DNA from: a candidate division KSB1 bacterium
GTDB taxonomy: Bacteria; Electryoneota; RPQS01
Direction: 5' to 3'
Assembly (NCBI GenBank): GCA_016214895.1
Contig: JACRMR010000003.1
Coordinates: forward strand, 186,001 to 250,000
DNA length: 64,000 bases
Shown: one piece after another, positions 37,102 to 46,096 of the stretch
Layout: each line of letters opens with the position of its first letter
How positions within the stretch are numbered: the stretch's first letter is position 1
The notes under the pieces: generated by a model
What the model was told of the DNA's origin: nothing
The model's database searches: none
What the model saw: the letters and a program-made list of their open reading frames with translations, nothing else
Translations under genes and position numbers: made by a program

Positions 37102-37104
37102 AAT

Positions 37105-37140
37105 GGGAAATCAGAAATCGGAAATCAGAAATGATGAAAT
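37105..37140 (-). repeat. Short direct-repeat leader before transporter gene
   Basis: On the minus strand repeated units TTTCTGATTTCC, ending at the start codon. Similar direct repeats precede secG, tpiA and groES. Confidence 0.55.
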
Positions 37141-37647
37141 TTGAGAAAGATTAACGAGCGAGATCAAAATACTTTTGACCAAACGAACTGCTTTACGCTT
37201 TATGAATTAACGAAGTAGGTGAAAATTGGTTGCGCACGAAGTGGACAAATTGCGAGCGAAGGCGGGGCAGTTGGATTTTTGGTTTTCACTGACATGAGGT
37301 TAATATACTGAGCAAACACGCAAAAAGCAATAGAAATGTTTATTAAATACGTAAGTGGTTGTTCATGAAGGCAGTATACGAAGTCGGAAGGGTGCGGGGT
37401 GCCGGACCCCCCCCTACCCCCCTAAGTCGGTTTTTTTTGGGGGGGGGAAGCCGATTCCGGGTAGGTCAGGAGATGCAGCCCAGGGAGAGTGGGGGTCTGA
37501 GAGGCATACTGGTCGGGGTTGCTCAGGAACTTAACAATGGCGAACACACGCAAGCATTCATGTTAATATGACAAATCATATCATATTGCTAATTACATAT
37601 GCAACTCCGTAACTTGTGATCAGACCCAACTAATTCAGGAGATCATG
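37141..37647. other. AT-rich intergenic region
   Basis: About 500 bases without a gene between divergent genes, far richer in A and T than the rest of the window apart from one GC palindrome at 37405-37455. It has several TAATAT-like words but no clear promoter pair that I can defend. Confidence 0.5.
37405..37455. repeat. Dispersed GC palindrome, family B copy
   Basis: C8-TA-C6 followed by TAAGTCGG, a T8 run and G9. The same plan (C-run, TA, C-run, spacer, T-run, G-run) occurs at 40274-40317 and, more weakly, near 59138. Confidence 0.6.
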
Positions 37648-40263
37648 ATGAAGCTATCGCTATTCATTCTGCTGACTGTGCTTATGGGAAGCACATCGAT
37701 TTTGGCCCAAGGGCCGGACACCGTATGGACGAGGACGTACGGAGGAACGGCGGATGAAGATCATTGTGCCGTTGTCATTTCCGTTGGAGCAGGAGGGTAC
37801 GCATTTGGTGGCGTTACGCGTTCCTACGGGGCGGGCAGTGCCGACATGTGGCTCATTCGCACCGACGATCAGGGGAACACGGTATGGACACGAACCTATG
37901 GTGGCAATTCGTCGGATGATCTGCGGGACATGGTTGATACACAAGCGGGCGGATTCGCGATGGTCGCGGGCAGCTACCTTGATGGCGGGTATCAAAGCGA
38001 CGTCCGATTGATCATCACCGACGCTCTTGGAAACACACTGCACGATGTCTCGTTTGACGGTGGCTTTGGAGGCGCGGGAAACGACTATGGACACGCGATC
38101 GTTGCCCTGCCCGACGGAGGCTTCGCACTGGCAGGTCGAAACGAACTTGGAGTTCATGAGGGACCTGCGGATTTCTGGTTGATTCGCACGGATTCCGCGG
38201 GCGATTCACTGTGGTCGCGGACCTACGGCGGCGGTGGAAACGACATCTGCTGGGATATTGCGCGCACAACTGATGGTGGCTTTGTTCTCGCAGGTTGGAC
38301 GAATTCCTTTGGAGCGGGTGGATACGACCTCTTCCTCGTGCGGACTGACGGCGATGGTAACACACTCTGGACTCGCACATTTGGAGGAGCGGGCAATGAC
38401 GGATGGCCCTATGGGGTTGGCCTCGCGACGACGTTTGACGGCGGGTTCGTTGTCACGAGTTACACGGAGTCTTTCGGCACCGGAGGGGACGTCTATCTGG
38501 TGAGGACCGATGCAAACGGCAATGCGCTCTGGACCAATGCATTCGGCGGGTCGCTCGGTGACCGCGGTTCAGCAGTTGCGCGGATGGCTGACGGAGGGTT
38601 CGCCGTTTTCGGGACTTCAGATATTGCAGGCCCACCGGCTAACTTCTACCTTGCCAGAACCAATGCTGACGGTCAATTGCTGTGGTCAAGGACGTACGGT
38701 GGTCCGCAAGTAGAGGATGCCGCAGCAGGCATCATCACTGCAGACGGTGGCTTTGTTTTAGCGGGAATGACCAACTCTTTCGGAGCCGGGAGTTCAGATT
38801 TCTATGTTGTGAAGACTGCGCCTGATCCGACTTTGTGCGACACGCTGTCAGGGACACTGGGGGCGGCGGGTTCGCCCTACTTTGTTGCTTGCGATCTGCT
38901 GCTGCCGGCCGGTGACACGCTGGTGATCGAGCCCGGGGTTGTGTTGAATTTCATGGGGCCGTACAAGTTCGAAGTGCGGGGGACCTTGTTGGCGCAAGGC
39001 ACGGAAGAGGATTCAATCGTGTTTACGACGGACACGTTGGCGAATCCGGGAAGGTGGCGGGGATTGCGTTTCTACCATGGAAGCAACGACGCCTCGGAAC
39101 TCGGCTACTGCATCGTTGAGCACGTCGTGAACAGCACATGGGCCTGGCCAGAAGTATATGGAGCCATCTGGGTCGATTCAGCAAGTCCGGCGATCAGCCA
39201 TACGACAGTTCGACACAACTATGCCAATCGTGCGGGTGGGATAGGTGCTACCGGGGGCAGTCTTGTCCGAGTCAGCGATTGTGTGTTCCTTGACAACGGC
39301 ACTGACGAGGCTGGCGGAGCGATTGAAGCTCTGGATGGAGGCTATCCGACAGTGGAACGCTGTCTGTTTGTTGGCAACTACGCTCTGAATAACGGTGGCG
39401 CCATCGGGATTGGTGTCAGCGGTTCCGGCGCCAACTTCAATTACTGCATCTTCCGTGAGAACTCGTGCGAGGCTGTAGGCTCCGCTCTAGCCCTTGGCGA
39501 AGGGACAACGGTTGTACTGAATCACTGCACAATGTTCGGCAATACGAGCGGTAATGGACAGATCGGCGCATTCAGCGGCTGCGATCTCACGCTTCGAGAT
39601 TGCATTGTTGCCGCGGGTAACGGCAGTGCTCTCTACTGCGAGGCGAGCAGCTTCGTGAGCGTTGGGTATACCGATTTCTACGGAAATCCTGCGGGTGTCT
39701 GTTCTGGATTCTGCCCACCGAGTCTCGGCCAAGTCGTCACGACCAATCGCAACGGTGATCCGTGCGACCAGTACTACAACATCTTCCTTGACCCACAGTT
39801 CGTGAATTCTACCGGCGGTGACTTTCATTTGACGGCGAACTCGCCATGCATCGACGCGGGTGATCCGACTCTGTATGACCCGGATTGCACGATTTCGGAT
39901 ATCGGGGCGTACTTCTACTATCACCTCGCGCAGCCGGAGTCGCTGGTGGTGTGGCAGGACGGGAGCGCGATGGCGATGTGCTGGAGTGTGGTGGACAGCA
40001 CGGACTGCGCGGCGCCCTCGCCGATTCGTTCGTACGTGATCTACTACGAGGAAGAGGTGAACGAGAACTGGGATTTTCTGGCGGTCACGACGGATACCTG
40101 CTATCGCCACGAGCATGTGCTCCCGTTTTCGCCGCCGTCGCATTACTATGAAGTGGTGGCGACGGATTACGAGCCGGCGGCCTTGAATCTGATTGTTGAA
40201 TCGCTGGGCGGACGTCCGACGCGAGAGGAACTGACGCAGGCGATCAGAATGCGCGGCCGGTAG
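37648..40263 (+). CDS. Large secreted propeller plus beta-helix protein without T9SS tail
   Basis: A protein of 871 residues. Two ATGs stand in a row; the second (37648) has the better spacing to AGGAG. The signal peptide ends near SILAQ. The N-terminal half (about 20-390) has seven repeats of about 50 residues built on LWxRTYGGxxxD and DGGFxxxGxTxSFGAG, which suggests a seven-bladed propeller. Residues about 395-720 look like a right-handed parallel beta-helix with DxG-rich turns (CIVEHVVNS, CVFLDNGTDEAGGAI and similar) and the DAGDP ending common in such proteins. A fibronectin-III-like module (about 745-830) and a basic tail, IRMRGR, close the protein. There is no type IX sorting domain. 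Function unknown; the C-terminal layout matches that of the LamG protein at 4551. Confidence 0.85.
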   Translation: MKLSLFILLTVLMGSTSILAQGPDTVWTRTYGGTADEDHCAVVISVGAGGYAFGGVTRSYGAGSADMWLIRTDDQGNTVWTRTYGGNSSDDLRDMVDTQAGGFAMVAGSYLDGGYQSDVRLIITDALGNTLHDVSFDGGFGGAGNDYGHAIVALPDGGFALAGRNELGVHEGPADFWLIRTDSAGDSLWSRTYGGGGNDICWDIARTTDGGFVLAGWTNSFGAGGYDLFLVRTDGDGNTLWTRTFGGAGNDGWPYGVGLATTFDGGFVVTSYTESFGTGGDVYLVRTDANGNALWTNAFGGSLGDRGSAVARMADGGFAVFGTSDIAGPPANFYLARTNADGQLLWSRTYGGPQVEDAAAGIITADGGFVLAGMTNSFGAGSSDFYVVKTAPDPTLCDTLSGTLGAAGSPYFVACDLLLPAGDTLVIEPGVVLNFMGPYKFEVRGTLLAQGTEEDSIVFTTDTLANPGRWRGLRFYHGSNDASELGYCIVEHVVNSTWAWPEVYGAIWVDSASPAISHTTVRHNYANRAGGIGATGGSLVRVSDCVFLDNGTDEAGGAIEALDGGYPTVERCLFVGNYALNNGGAIGIGVSGSGANFNYCIFRENSCEAVGSALALGEGTTVVLNHCTMFGNTSGNGQIGAFSGCDLTLRDCIVAAGNGSALYCEASSFVSVGYTDFYGNPAGVCSGFCPPSLGQVVTTNRNGDPCDQYYNIFLDPQFVNSTGGDFHLTANSPCIDAGDPTLYDPDCTISDIGAYFYYHLAQPESLVVWQDGSAMAMCWSVVDSTDCAAPSPIRSYVIYYEEEVNENWDFLAVTTDTCYRHEHVLPFSPPSHYYEVVATDYEPAALNLIVESLGGRPTREELTQAIRMRGR

Positions 40264-40273
40264 CGTGCGAGGG

Positions 40274-40317
40274 ACCCCCCCTACCCCCCCCAAAGCGGAA
40301 TTTCTTTTGGGGGGGAT
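40274..40317. repeat. Dispersed GC palindrome, family B copy
   Basis: C7-TA-C8 then AAAGCGGAATTTCTTTT and a G7 run. It is the closest relative of the element at 37405; the two flank the same gene. Confidence 0.6.
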
Positions 40318-40322
40318 AGCAG

Positions 40323-40348
40323 CAACGGCGGCCGATGGGCCGCCGTTG
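40323..40348 (+). terminator. 11-bp hairpin after propeller/beta-helix gene
   Basis: CAACGGCGGCC paired with GGCCGCCGTTG over a GATG loop, followed by TCGTTTGG; 60 bases past the stop. Confidence 0.6.
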
Positions 40349-40411
40349 TCGTTTGGAGTGTCGTTGTCGTGAAGCCTAAGCCGCGCTTAGTGCAAAATCA
40401 CACGCCGTGTG

Positions 40412-40493
40412 TGCCCGAGCCCGGATTCGAACCGGGATGCCTTGCGGCGCTACCCCCTCAAGATAGTGTGTCTACCAATTTCACCACTCGGGC
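40412..40493 (-). tRNA. tRNA-Leu(GAG)
   Basis: Minus-strand cloverleaf of 82 bases. The acceptor stem GCCCGAG pairs with CTCGGGC, the D-arm contains GGTAGACAC, the anticodon stem CTATC/GGTAG holds the loop TTGAGGG with anticodon GAG, a class II variable arm GCC-GCAA-GGC follows, and the T-arm is CCCGG-TTCGAAT-CCGGG. The discriminator base is A. The CCA end is not encoded. It reads codons CTC and CTT. It lies downstream of secG on the same strand. Confidence 0.95.
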
Positions 40494-40559
40494 TGGAAGT
40501 CAAATGCGGAACGTCGGAAATTCGGAAATGCAGAAGATCCGATGCTGGCCGAAGCGCGC

Positions 40560-40922
40560 TTAGTTGCCGCCGGAGGGGGGCGTGGCGTTGTTGCCTTCGG
40601 GCATGGTGGCGCCGCCGGGGATCTGCGGGACCGGGCTATTGGCGGGTTCGCCCTGCACCGCCTGTTGAGTGACGGAGACTTTCTGTTTACCGGTCGTGGA
40701 GAGCACGGCCATGCCGAGACAGTTCAGCATGAAGAGCGTGGCCAGCACGGTGGTCGCCCGGGTCAGGAAGTTCGCGGCACTGCGTCCGCCGAAGACGGTG
40801 GATGACATCATACCGCCCGCGATGCCGGCGAGTCCGCCGCCTTTGGAAGCTTGCAGCAGAATCGAGACCACGAGCAGGACCGAGATGATCATCTGCAGGG
40901 CGATAAGGATACCGTAGATCAT
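40560..40922 (-). CDS. secG: Preprotein translocase subunit SecG
   Basis: A 120-residue protein with two membrane helices (about 3-25 and 58-78) separated by the conserved SecG loop, LLQASKGGGLAGIAGG followed by FGGRSAANFLTRAT. SecG aids SecYEG-dependent export, which feeds the type IX cargo seen in this window. The start at 40922 was chosen because the helix begins there; the extra upstream codons are a direct-repeat leader (CAAGTTTCAAGTTCC type). The C-terminal tail (about 85-120) is proline- and glycine-rich. It follows tpiA on the same strand. Confidence 0.95.
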   Translation of the reverse strand: MIYGILIALQMIISVLLVVSILLQASKGGGLAGIAGGMMSSTVFGGRSAANFLTRATTVLATLFMLNCLGMAVLSTTGKQKVSVTQQAVQGEPANSPVPQIPGGATMPEGNNATPPSGGN

Positions 40923-40937
40923 GTGTCTTTCCGAAAA

Positions 40938-40964
40938 CTTGGAACTTGAAACTTGAAATCTGAG
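40938..40964 (-). repeat. Short direct-repeat leader before secG
   Basis: On the minus strand TTTCAAGTTTCAAGTTCCAAG, ending 15 bases before the start codon; the same word family is present before groES at 59223-59250. Confidence 0.6.
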
Positions 40965-41010
40965 ACCTGAATTCGAACCGGACAAGCCCGGTGATCGAAA
41001 TCCGCGCGAG

Positions 41011-41793
<783 letters not shown>

Positions 41794-41800
41794 GGGGAAT

Positions 41801-41831
41801 TAAGTATGAAGTATGAAGGATGAAGTATGAA
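41801..41831 (-). repeat. Short direct-repeat leader before tpiA
   Basis: On the minus strand repeated TTCATAC/TTCATCC units ending about 8 bases before the tpiA ATG. A related CTTCATACTTCATG word occurs at 41890-41903 at the end of pgk. Confidence 0.55.
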
Positions 41832-41903
41832 ACAGAAAGACCGACTCCCCGTGATCCCCCGGCTGCGTTGAGTGAGCACGCGGGCGGCTTCATACTTCAT
41901 GAT

Positions 41904-43100
41904 TCATAGTTTTTCAGAGAGGGCTACGACGCCGGGCAAGGCCTTGCCTTCGAGGAATTCGAGGCTGGCGCCGCCGCCGGTGGAGACATGGGAGACGGCA
42001 TGGTCGAGGCCGAATTTTTTCATGGCTGCGGCGCTGTCGCCGCCGCCCACCACCGTAATCGCGCCGTTTTTGGTGGCATCGGCCATGGCCTGGGCGACAC
42101 ATTTAGTGCCGTGGGCGAACTCGTCGATCTCAAATACCCCCATCGGACCGTTCCAGATGATGGTCTTGGCGGCGCGGATGATGTCGGCGAATTGATTTTC
42201 ACTTTCGCTGCCAATATCCCCGGCGACCTGCTCTTGGGGAATCGCGCCCGAGGGCGCGATGGCAGTTTTCGCGCCGGCTTTGAGTTCATTCGCGACGCGC
42301 GAATCGGGCGGCAGCATGAACTGCGTGCGGCTGGACTTGGCCCGTTCGAGAATGTCGTGCGCGAGATCGACCTTATCGGTTTCGAGTATCGAGTTGCCGA
42401 TCTCCTTGCCCATGGCTTTGTAGAAGGTGTAGGCCATGCCGCCGCCCACGAGAATGGTATCGACTTTTCCGAGCAGGTTTTCGATGACGTCGATCTTGCC
42501 GGAGATCTTGGAGCCGCCGAGCACGGCGACGAACGGCCGCGCGGGTTGGGCGAGCGCCTGTCCGAGGTACTTCAGCTCTTTCTGCATCAGGTAGCCGGCG
42601 ACGGCGGGCTTGATGAACCTGGTCACGCCTTCGGTGGACGCATGGGCACGGTGGGCGGAGCCGAACGCATCGTTGACATAGAGGTCGCCGAGTTTGGCGA
42701 GTTTCTCCGCGAAGCCGGGCTCATTCTTCTCTTCCTCGGCGTAGAAGCGCAGGTTTTCGAGCAGAATGACGCCGCCGGCGGGGAGTTTGCTGACGGCCAG
42801 TTCGACGTCCGGGCCGATGCAGTCGGAGGCCATGACCACGGGCTTGCCAAGTAGTTCGGCGAGCTTTTTGGCGGCGGGGGCCAGCGAGAATTCGGCGGTC
42901 TTTTTGCCTTTGGGCCGGCCGAGGTGACTCATCAGAATGGCCATTCCACCGCTCGCGATGATCTTCTGGATGGTGGGCAGACTCTCGCGGATGCGGATGT
43001 CGTCGGTGACGACATCGCCGTCGAGTGGGACATTGAAATCGACACGAACAAGCACGCGCTTGTGCTTGAGATCCACCTGGTCAATGGTGAGTTTGTTCAT
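41904..43100 (-). CDS. pgk: Phosphoglycerate kinase
   Basis: A 398-residue two-domain kinase that makes ATP from 1,3-bisphosphoglycerate. It has the N-terminal RVDFNVPLD at about 17-25, HLGRPKG near 60, the GSAHRAHAS substrate loop, the hinge [11 protein letters not shown] near 198-208 and the nucleotide-binding PMGVFEI and GGGDSAAA segments near 325 and 365. All expected regions are present at normal length. It lies between a tandem-repeat array (upstream) and tpiA (110 bases downstream). Confidence 0.98.
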   Translation of the reverse strand: MNKLTIDQVDLKHKRVLVRVDFNVPLDGDVVTDDIRIRESLPTIQKIIASGGMAILMSHLGRPKGKKTAEFSLAPAAKKLAELLGKPVVMASDCIGPDVELAVSKLPAGGVILLENLRFYAEEEKNEPGFAEKLAKLGDLYVNDAFGSAHRAHASTEGVTRFIKPAVAGYLMQKELKYLGQALAQPARPFVAVLGGSKISGKIDVIENLLGKVDTILVGGGMAYTFYKAMGKEIGNSILETDKVDLAHDILERAKSSRTQFMLPPDSRVANELKAGAKTAIAPSGAIPQEQVAGDIGSESENQFADIIRAAKTIIWNGPMGVFEIDEFAHGTKCVAQAMADATKNGAITVVGGGDSAAAMKKFGLDHAVSHVSTGGGASLEFLEGKALPGVVALSEKL

Positions 43101-43230
43101 GGGATGGACTGGGGAGGCAATGGGCGAACTTGAGAGAATCCCGGATTGAAGGACGGCACATGAAGATTCGTTTCGCGGCGAAGGAGTTGCACAGCAAGAT
43201 TCCGGCGGGGGCCGGAGACACGGCTCGGTT
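43101..43230. other. Spacer between pgk and tandem array
   Basis: Pyrimidine-rich on the minus strand close to the pgk ATG (CCCATTGCCTCCCCAGTCC); no promoter seen. A continuous minus-strand open frame (43097-43807) spans this spacer and the whole array but is composed of the repeat and is not called. Confidence 0.4.
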
Positions 43231-43703
43231 TGGAGCGGTCAGCGGAACCCCCCTGTTGTCCCCCCTTGAAAGGGGGGACGGCTTCGTTCGGGCGGTTTGG
43301 AGCGGTCAGCAGAACCCGCCTGTTGTCCCCGCTTGGAAGGGGGGACGGCTTCGTTCGGGCGGGCGTGGAGCGGTCAGCGGAACCCGCCTGTTGTCCCCGC
43401 TTGGAAGGGGGGGACGGCTTCGTTCGGGCGGGCGTGGAGCGGTCAGCGGAACCCCCCTGTTGTCCCCCCTTGGAAGGGGGGGCGGCTTCGTTCGGGTGGT
43501 TTGGAGCGGTCAGCGGAACCCCCCTGTTGTTCCCCCTTGAAAGGGGGGACGGCTTCGTTCGGGTGGGTGTGGAGCGGCCCGCAGAACCCCCTGTTGTCCC
43601 CGCTTGGAAGGGGGGACGGCTTCGTTCGGGCGGGTGTGGAGCGGTCAGCGGAACCGCCCTGTTGTCCCCCCTTGGAAGGGAGGACGGCTTCGTTCGGGTG
43701 GTT
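43231..43703. repeat. Tandem repeat array, seven units of 67-69 bp
   Basis: Units start at 43231, 43298, 43366, 43435, 43502, 43570 and 43637, with no unique spacers between them. Each begins TGGAGCGGTCAGCGGAAC, then CTGTTGTCCCC, a C-run facing a G-run around TTGAA or TTGGAA (potential hairpin), then GACGGCTTCGTTCGGG. Units differ at scattered positions and by one or two bases in length. The array separates the DUF4920 lipoprotein gene from pgk in an otherwise co-directional glycolytic cluster. Confidence 0.92.
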
Positions 43704-43745
43704 TGGAGATCGGGCTCGGAGGAAAGCGGGATCAGACGCGGTGTG

Positions 43746-44219
43746 TCAGATTCCCTTAACGCGTGCGCCTTTGAGGCTGACCATGACTTTGGGAGCGGGG
43801 CAGGCATGCGCTTCGCCGCCTTCGTGCGATTCTTTGACTTCGCCGGGCGCGGCTTCGTCCCACAGCAGCGTGCCCTGCAATTCGATATCCTTGCCCATCA
43901 CGTCCTGAGTGAAGTGGACGGATTCATCGACGCTTTTGCAGATGATGGTGGACTTATCGGCCTGTTCGATTTCGACCCAGCAGCCCATGTGCTGGCACAT
44001 CGCGACGACCTTGCCGGTGACGAGTACGTCTTGATCTTTGAACTTCGCGGGTTCGGAGTTCACGGCGGCGATGGAGACTGGCTCTTTGAGGGTTGGTTCG
44101 GTGCCGAAGACCTTTCCTTTGGCATTGCCGTTGTGGGCGGAGCAGCCGATCAGGGCGATGGCGACGAAGAGGCTGAGGATGGTGATGATTTTCTTCACGG
44201 TGATGTGTTTCCTTGACAT
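43746..44219 (-). CDS. DUF4920-type lipoprotein
   Basis: A 157-residue predicted lipoprotein. The signal peptide ends in the lipobox ALIGC (cysteine 26). The core VTGKVVAMCQHMGCWVEI and the following ICKSVDES and GKDIELQGTL segments fit the DUF4920 family, small OB-fold-like periplasmic proteins with a conserved C-x3-GCW motif that could bind metal. The C-terminal stretch HEGGEAHACPAP adds histidines and a cysteine. GTG at residue 8 is an alternative start with a fair AAGGA site and a neater signal peptide. The gene sits between gap and pgk on the same strand. Confidence 0.82.
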   Translation of the reverse strand: MSRKHITVKKIITILSLFVAIALIGCSAHNGNAKGKVFGTEPTLKEPVSIAAVNSEPAKFKDQDVLVTGKVVAMCQHMGCWVEIEQADKSTIICKSVDESVHFTQDVMGKDIELQGTLLWDEAAPGEVKESHEGGEAHACPAPKVMVSLKGARVKGI

Positions 44220-44266
44220 GTTTATCGTGTTCCCGGATGCTGCGCCGGGAGATCAGTTGAGCGAGA

Positions 44267-44299
44267 TTCCGGCGGGGAAGGAATCCCCGCTCGGCGGAA
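44267..44299. repeat. Dispersed palindrome, family C copy 1
   Basis: TTCCGGCGGGGA-AGGA-TCCCCGCTCGGCGGAA, imperfect palindrome between gap and the lipoprotein gene. Consensus with other copies: TTCCGGC(A/G)GGGA - 4 bases - TCCC(T/C)GCTCGGCG. Confidence 0.65.
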
Positions 44300-44320
44300 C
44301 GGATTGAGGTATGGTGCGGA

Positions 44321-45325
44321 CTACGCACCCATGCGGCCGAGGATGTCGATGCAGCGCATGGAATAGCCCCATTCGTTGTCGTACCAGCCGAAGACCTTGA
44401 GCATGCGCGGTCCCATGACCATGGTGGACTTGGCGTCGAAGATACAGGAGTGCGAGTTGCCGACGATGTCGCAGGAGACGATCGGATCTTCGGTGTATTC
44501 GAGCACGCCCTTCATGGGTCCGTTGGCGGCGGCCTTGAAGGCGGCGTTGATGGATTCGACAGTGACGTCTTTCTGGACGTTGCAAACGAGGTCGGTAATC
44601 GAGCCGTCCACGGTCGGCACGCGGAGCGCGGTGCCATCGATCTTGCCCTTGAGGTCTTTCATGATCTTGCCGACGGTGCGGGCGGCGCCGGTCGTAGTCG
44701 GGATGATGCTCTGGGCGGCGGTGCGGGCGCGGCGCAAATCGGAGTGCGGCGCGTCGAGAATATTTTGATCGTTGGTGAACGCGTGGATCGTGGTCATGAA
44801 CGCGTATTCGATGCCGAAATTCTCGTGCAGGATCTTGGCCATGGGCGCGACGCAGTTGGTCGTGCAGGAGGCGTTGGAGACGAGTTTGTGTTCGGGTTTG
44901 AGCACGGAGTCGTTGACACCGCACACGATCGTGGCGTCGATTTCGTCTTTTGCCGGCACGGTGAGCAGCACCTTCTTCGCGCCTTGATCGACGTGCTGCT
45001 GAATTCCGGCGCGATCGCGGAACGACTTGGCGCCGGTGGATTCGACGACGATATCGATGCCGAGTTCACCCCACGGCAATTTTTTCGGGTCTTTTTCGGC
45101 GAGGACTTTGAGGAACTTGCCGTCCACTTTGAAGCCGCCTTCGACGACTTCGACTTTGCCGGGGAAGCGGCCGTGTGTGGAGTCGTACTTGAGCAGGTGT
45201 GCGAGGGTGGCGGCGTCGGTCAGATCGTTGACGGCGACGAAGTCGAAACGCGGGTCTTTGAAGGCGCCGCGATACACCAGACGACCGATGCGGCCGAAGC
45301 CGTTAATCGCAATGCGGATAGCCAT
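44321..45325 (-). CDS. gap: Glyceraldehyde-3-phosphate dehydrogenase, type I
   Basis: A 334-residue enzyme oxidising glyceraldehyde 3-phosphate. The NAD-binding start is INGFGRIGRLVYR (about 7-19), the catalytic cysteine lies in SNASCTTNC near 152, the catalytic histidine in MTTIHAFTND near 178 and the closing WYDNEWGYS near 313. An aspartate in VAVNDLTD suggests NAD rather than NADP use. It is the first gene of the glycolytic cluster, with a near-consensus promoter at 45375-45403 and GGGAG eleven bases before the ATG. Confidence 0.98.
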   Translation of the reverse strand: MAIRIAINGFGRIGRLVYRGAFKDPRFDFVAVNDLTDAATLAHLLKYDSTHGRFPGKVEVVEGGFKVDGKFLKVLAEKDPKKLPWGELGIDIVVESTGAKSFRDRAGIQQHVDQGAKKVLLTVPAKDEIDATIVCGVNDSVLKPEHKLVSNASCTTNCVAPMAKILHENFGIEYAFMTTIHAFTNDQNILDAPHSDLRRARTAAQSIIPTTTGAARTVGKIMKDLKGKIDGTALRVPTVDGSITDLVCNVQKDVTVESINAAFKAAANGPMKGVLEYTEDPIVSCDIVGNSHSCIFDAKSTMVMGPRMLKVFGWYDNEWGYSMRCIDILGRMGA

Positions 45326-45374
45326 GAGCGGTGGGTTCTCCCTATGGAAGGTTCAGGCGGTTCGTACAACACAG

Positions 45375-45403
45375 AATTTACCGATTCCGCACGGGAAAGT
45401 CAA
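45375..45403 (-). promoter_or_regulatory. gap promoter
   Basis: On the minus strand TTGACT, a 17-base spacer and TAAATT; predicted start near 45368, 43 bases before the gap ATG. Confidence 0.65.
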
Positions 45404-45540
45404 CCACGGCAATCACTGAAACGGTCGGAACGGCTGCTCGCATGAAGCGTAATAATTTGTAAATGCTGGAGTTAACTGCCTCCGTCTCGGAGCGAGACAG
45501 GTGAAAACATTCACATGCCTCCGCGGGGCGGGTAACGCAA

Positions 45541-45565
45541 GCGGCGGCCCTGACCGGACCGCCGC
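45541..45565 (-). terminator. Hairpin after acidic-protein gene
   Basis: GCGGCGG/CCGCCGC stem (7 bp plus two inner pairs), 36 bases past the stop at 45602; TTGCGTT follows on the minus strand. Confidence 0.5.
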
Positions 45566-45601
45566 CGTGTATGCTGCCGCGCGAAGGACTGGTCGCGGGT
45601 C

Positions 45602-46096
45602 TCAGCGCGTCTCTTTGGTATCGTCGTCCTCGTCATCGTCTTCATCGCCATCGTCGATGGTGTCTTCGTCCTCATCCTCATCCCCATCCTCATCCTCATC
45701 GTCATCATCGTCGTCGTCCTCGGCGTCCACGCTGAATTCGGAGTGATAGATTCCGATCTCTTCGCTTTCGTTGCGATAGACCCAGATGAACTCGTCGGCG
45801 GTGGCGCCCTTACAGAGCAACACGGAGCCGCTGTGTTCGTCGGCGACTTCGAATTCGAGTTCACGATAGAGATCAAAGAGCTCCGCGATCTCCGCGTTCA
45901 GGTCGAGTTCCCGGTCGAACACGCAGAACCGGAAGAGCTCGTCGGTATCTTCGCGCACGATATCAATGGAGACGATTCCGGTTTCCTCGTCGAAGACTTC
46001 CGTCTCTCCGATCTCGAGGTCTTCGAAATCCTCGAATTCAAATAATTCTCCGGCCTGGCGAACAAACTGGGTCAGCTTTTCAGCGACCTGCGACAT
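45602..46096 (-). CDS. Hypothetical protein with extremely acidic C-terminal tail
   Basis: A 164-residue protein that I do not recognise. The ATG follows AGGAG with seven bases spacing. Residues 1-120 are a folded-looking, already acidic domain with alternating strands (ETGIVSIDIVRED, FRFCVFDRELD, SVLLCKGATADEFIWVYRN). The last 40 residues are almost only aspartate and glutamate (more than 30 acidic residues), ending TKETR. The tail is encoded by a simple repeat of GAT/GAC/GAG codons. Such tails occur in chaperone-like, nucleic-acid-mimic or cation-binding proteins, but none of these can be assigned. There is no signal peptide, so it is probably cytoplasmic. It is transcribed alone, upstream of the glycolytic genes on the same strand. 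Confidence 0.75.
   Translation of the reverse strand: MSQVAEKLTQFVRQAGELFEFEDFEDLEIGETEVFDEETGIVSIDIVREDTDELFRFCVFDRELDLNAEIAELFDLYRELEFEVADEHSGSVLLCKGATADEFIWVYRNESEEIGIYHSEFSVDAEDDDDDDDEDEDGDEDEDEDTIDDGDEDDDEDDDTKETR
45608..45725. repeat. Low-complexity Asp/Glu codon tract
   Basis: Imperfect trinucleotide and hexanucleotide repeats (TCGTCC, TCATCC, TCATCG on the plus strand) encoding the acidic tail; such tracts tend to change length by slippage. Confidence 0.7.

Noticed and set aside
43231-43703. CRISPR array
   Set aside because: Units are directly contiguous with no unique spacers and no cas genes nearby.
43097-43807. Open reading frame of 236 codons on the minus strand over the tandem array
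   Set aside because: It consists of the 67-69 bp repeat read in shifting frames and overlaps the DUF4920 gene; unit lengths are not multiples of three throughout and there is no ribosome site.
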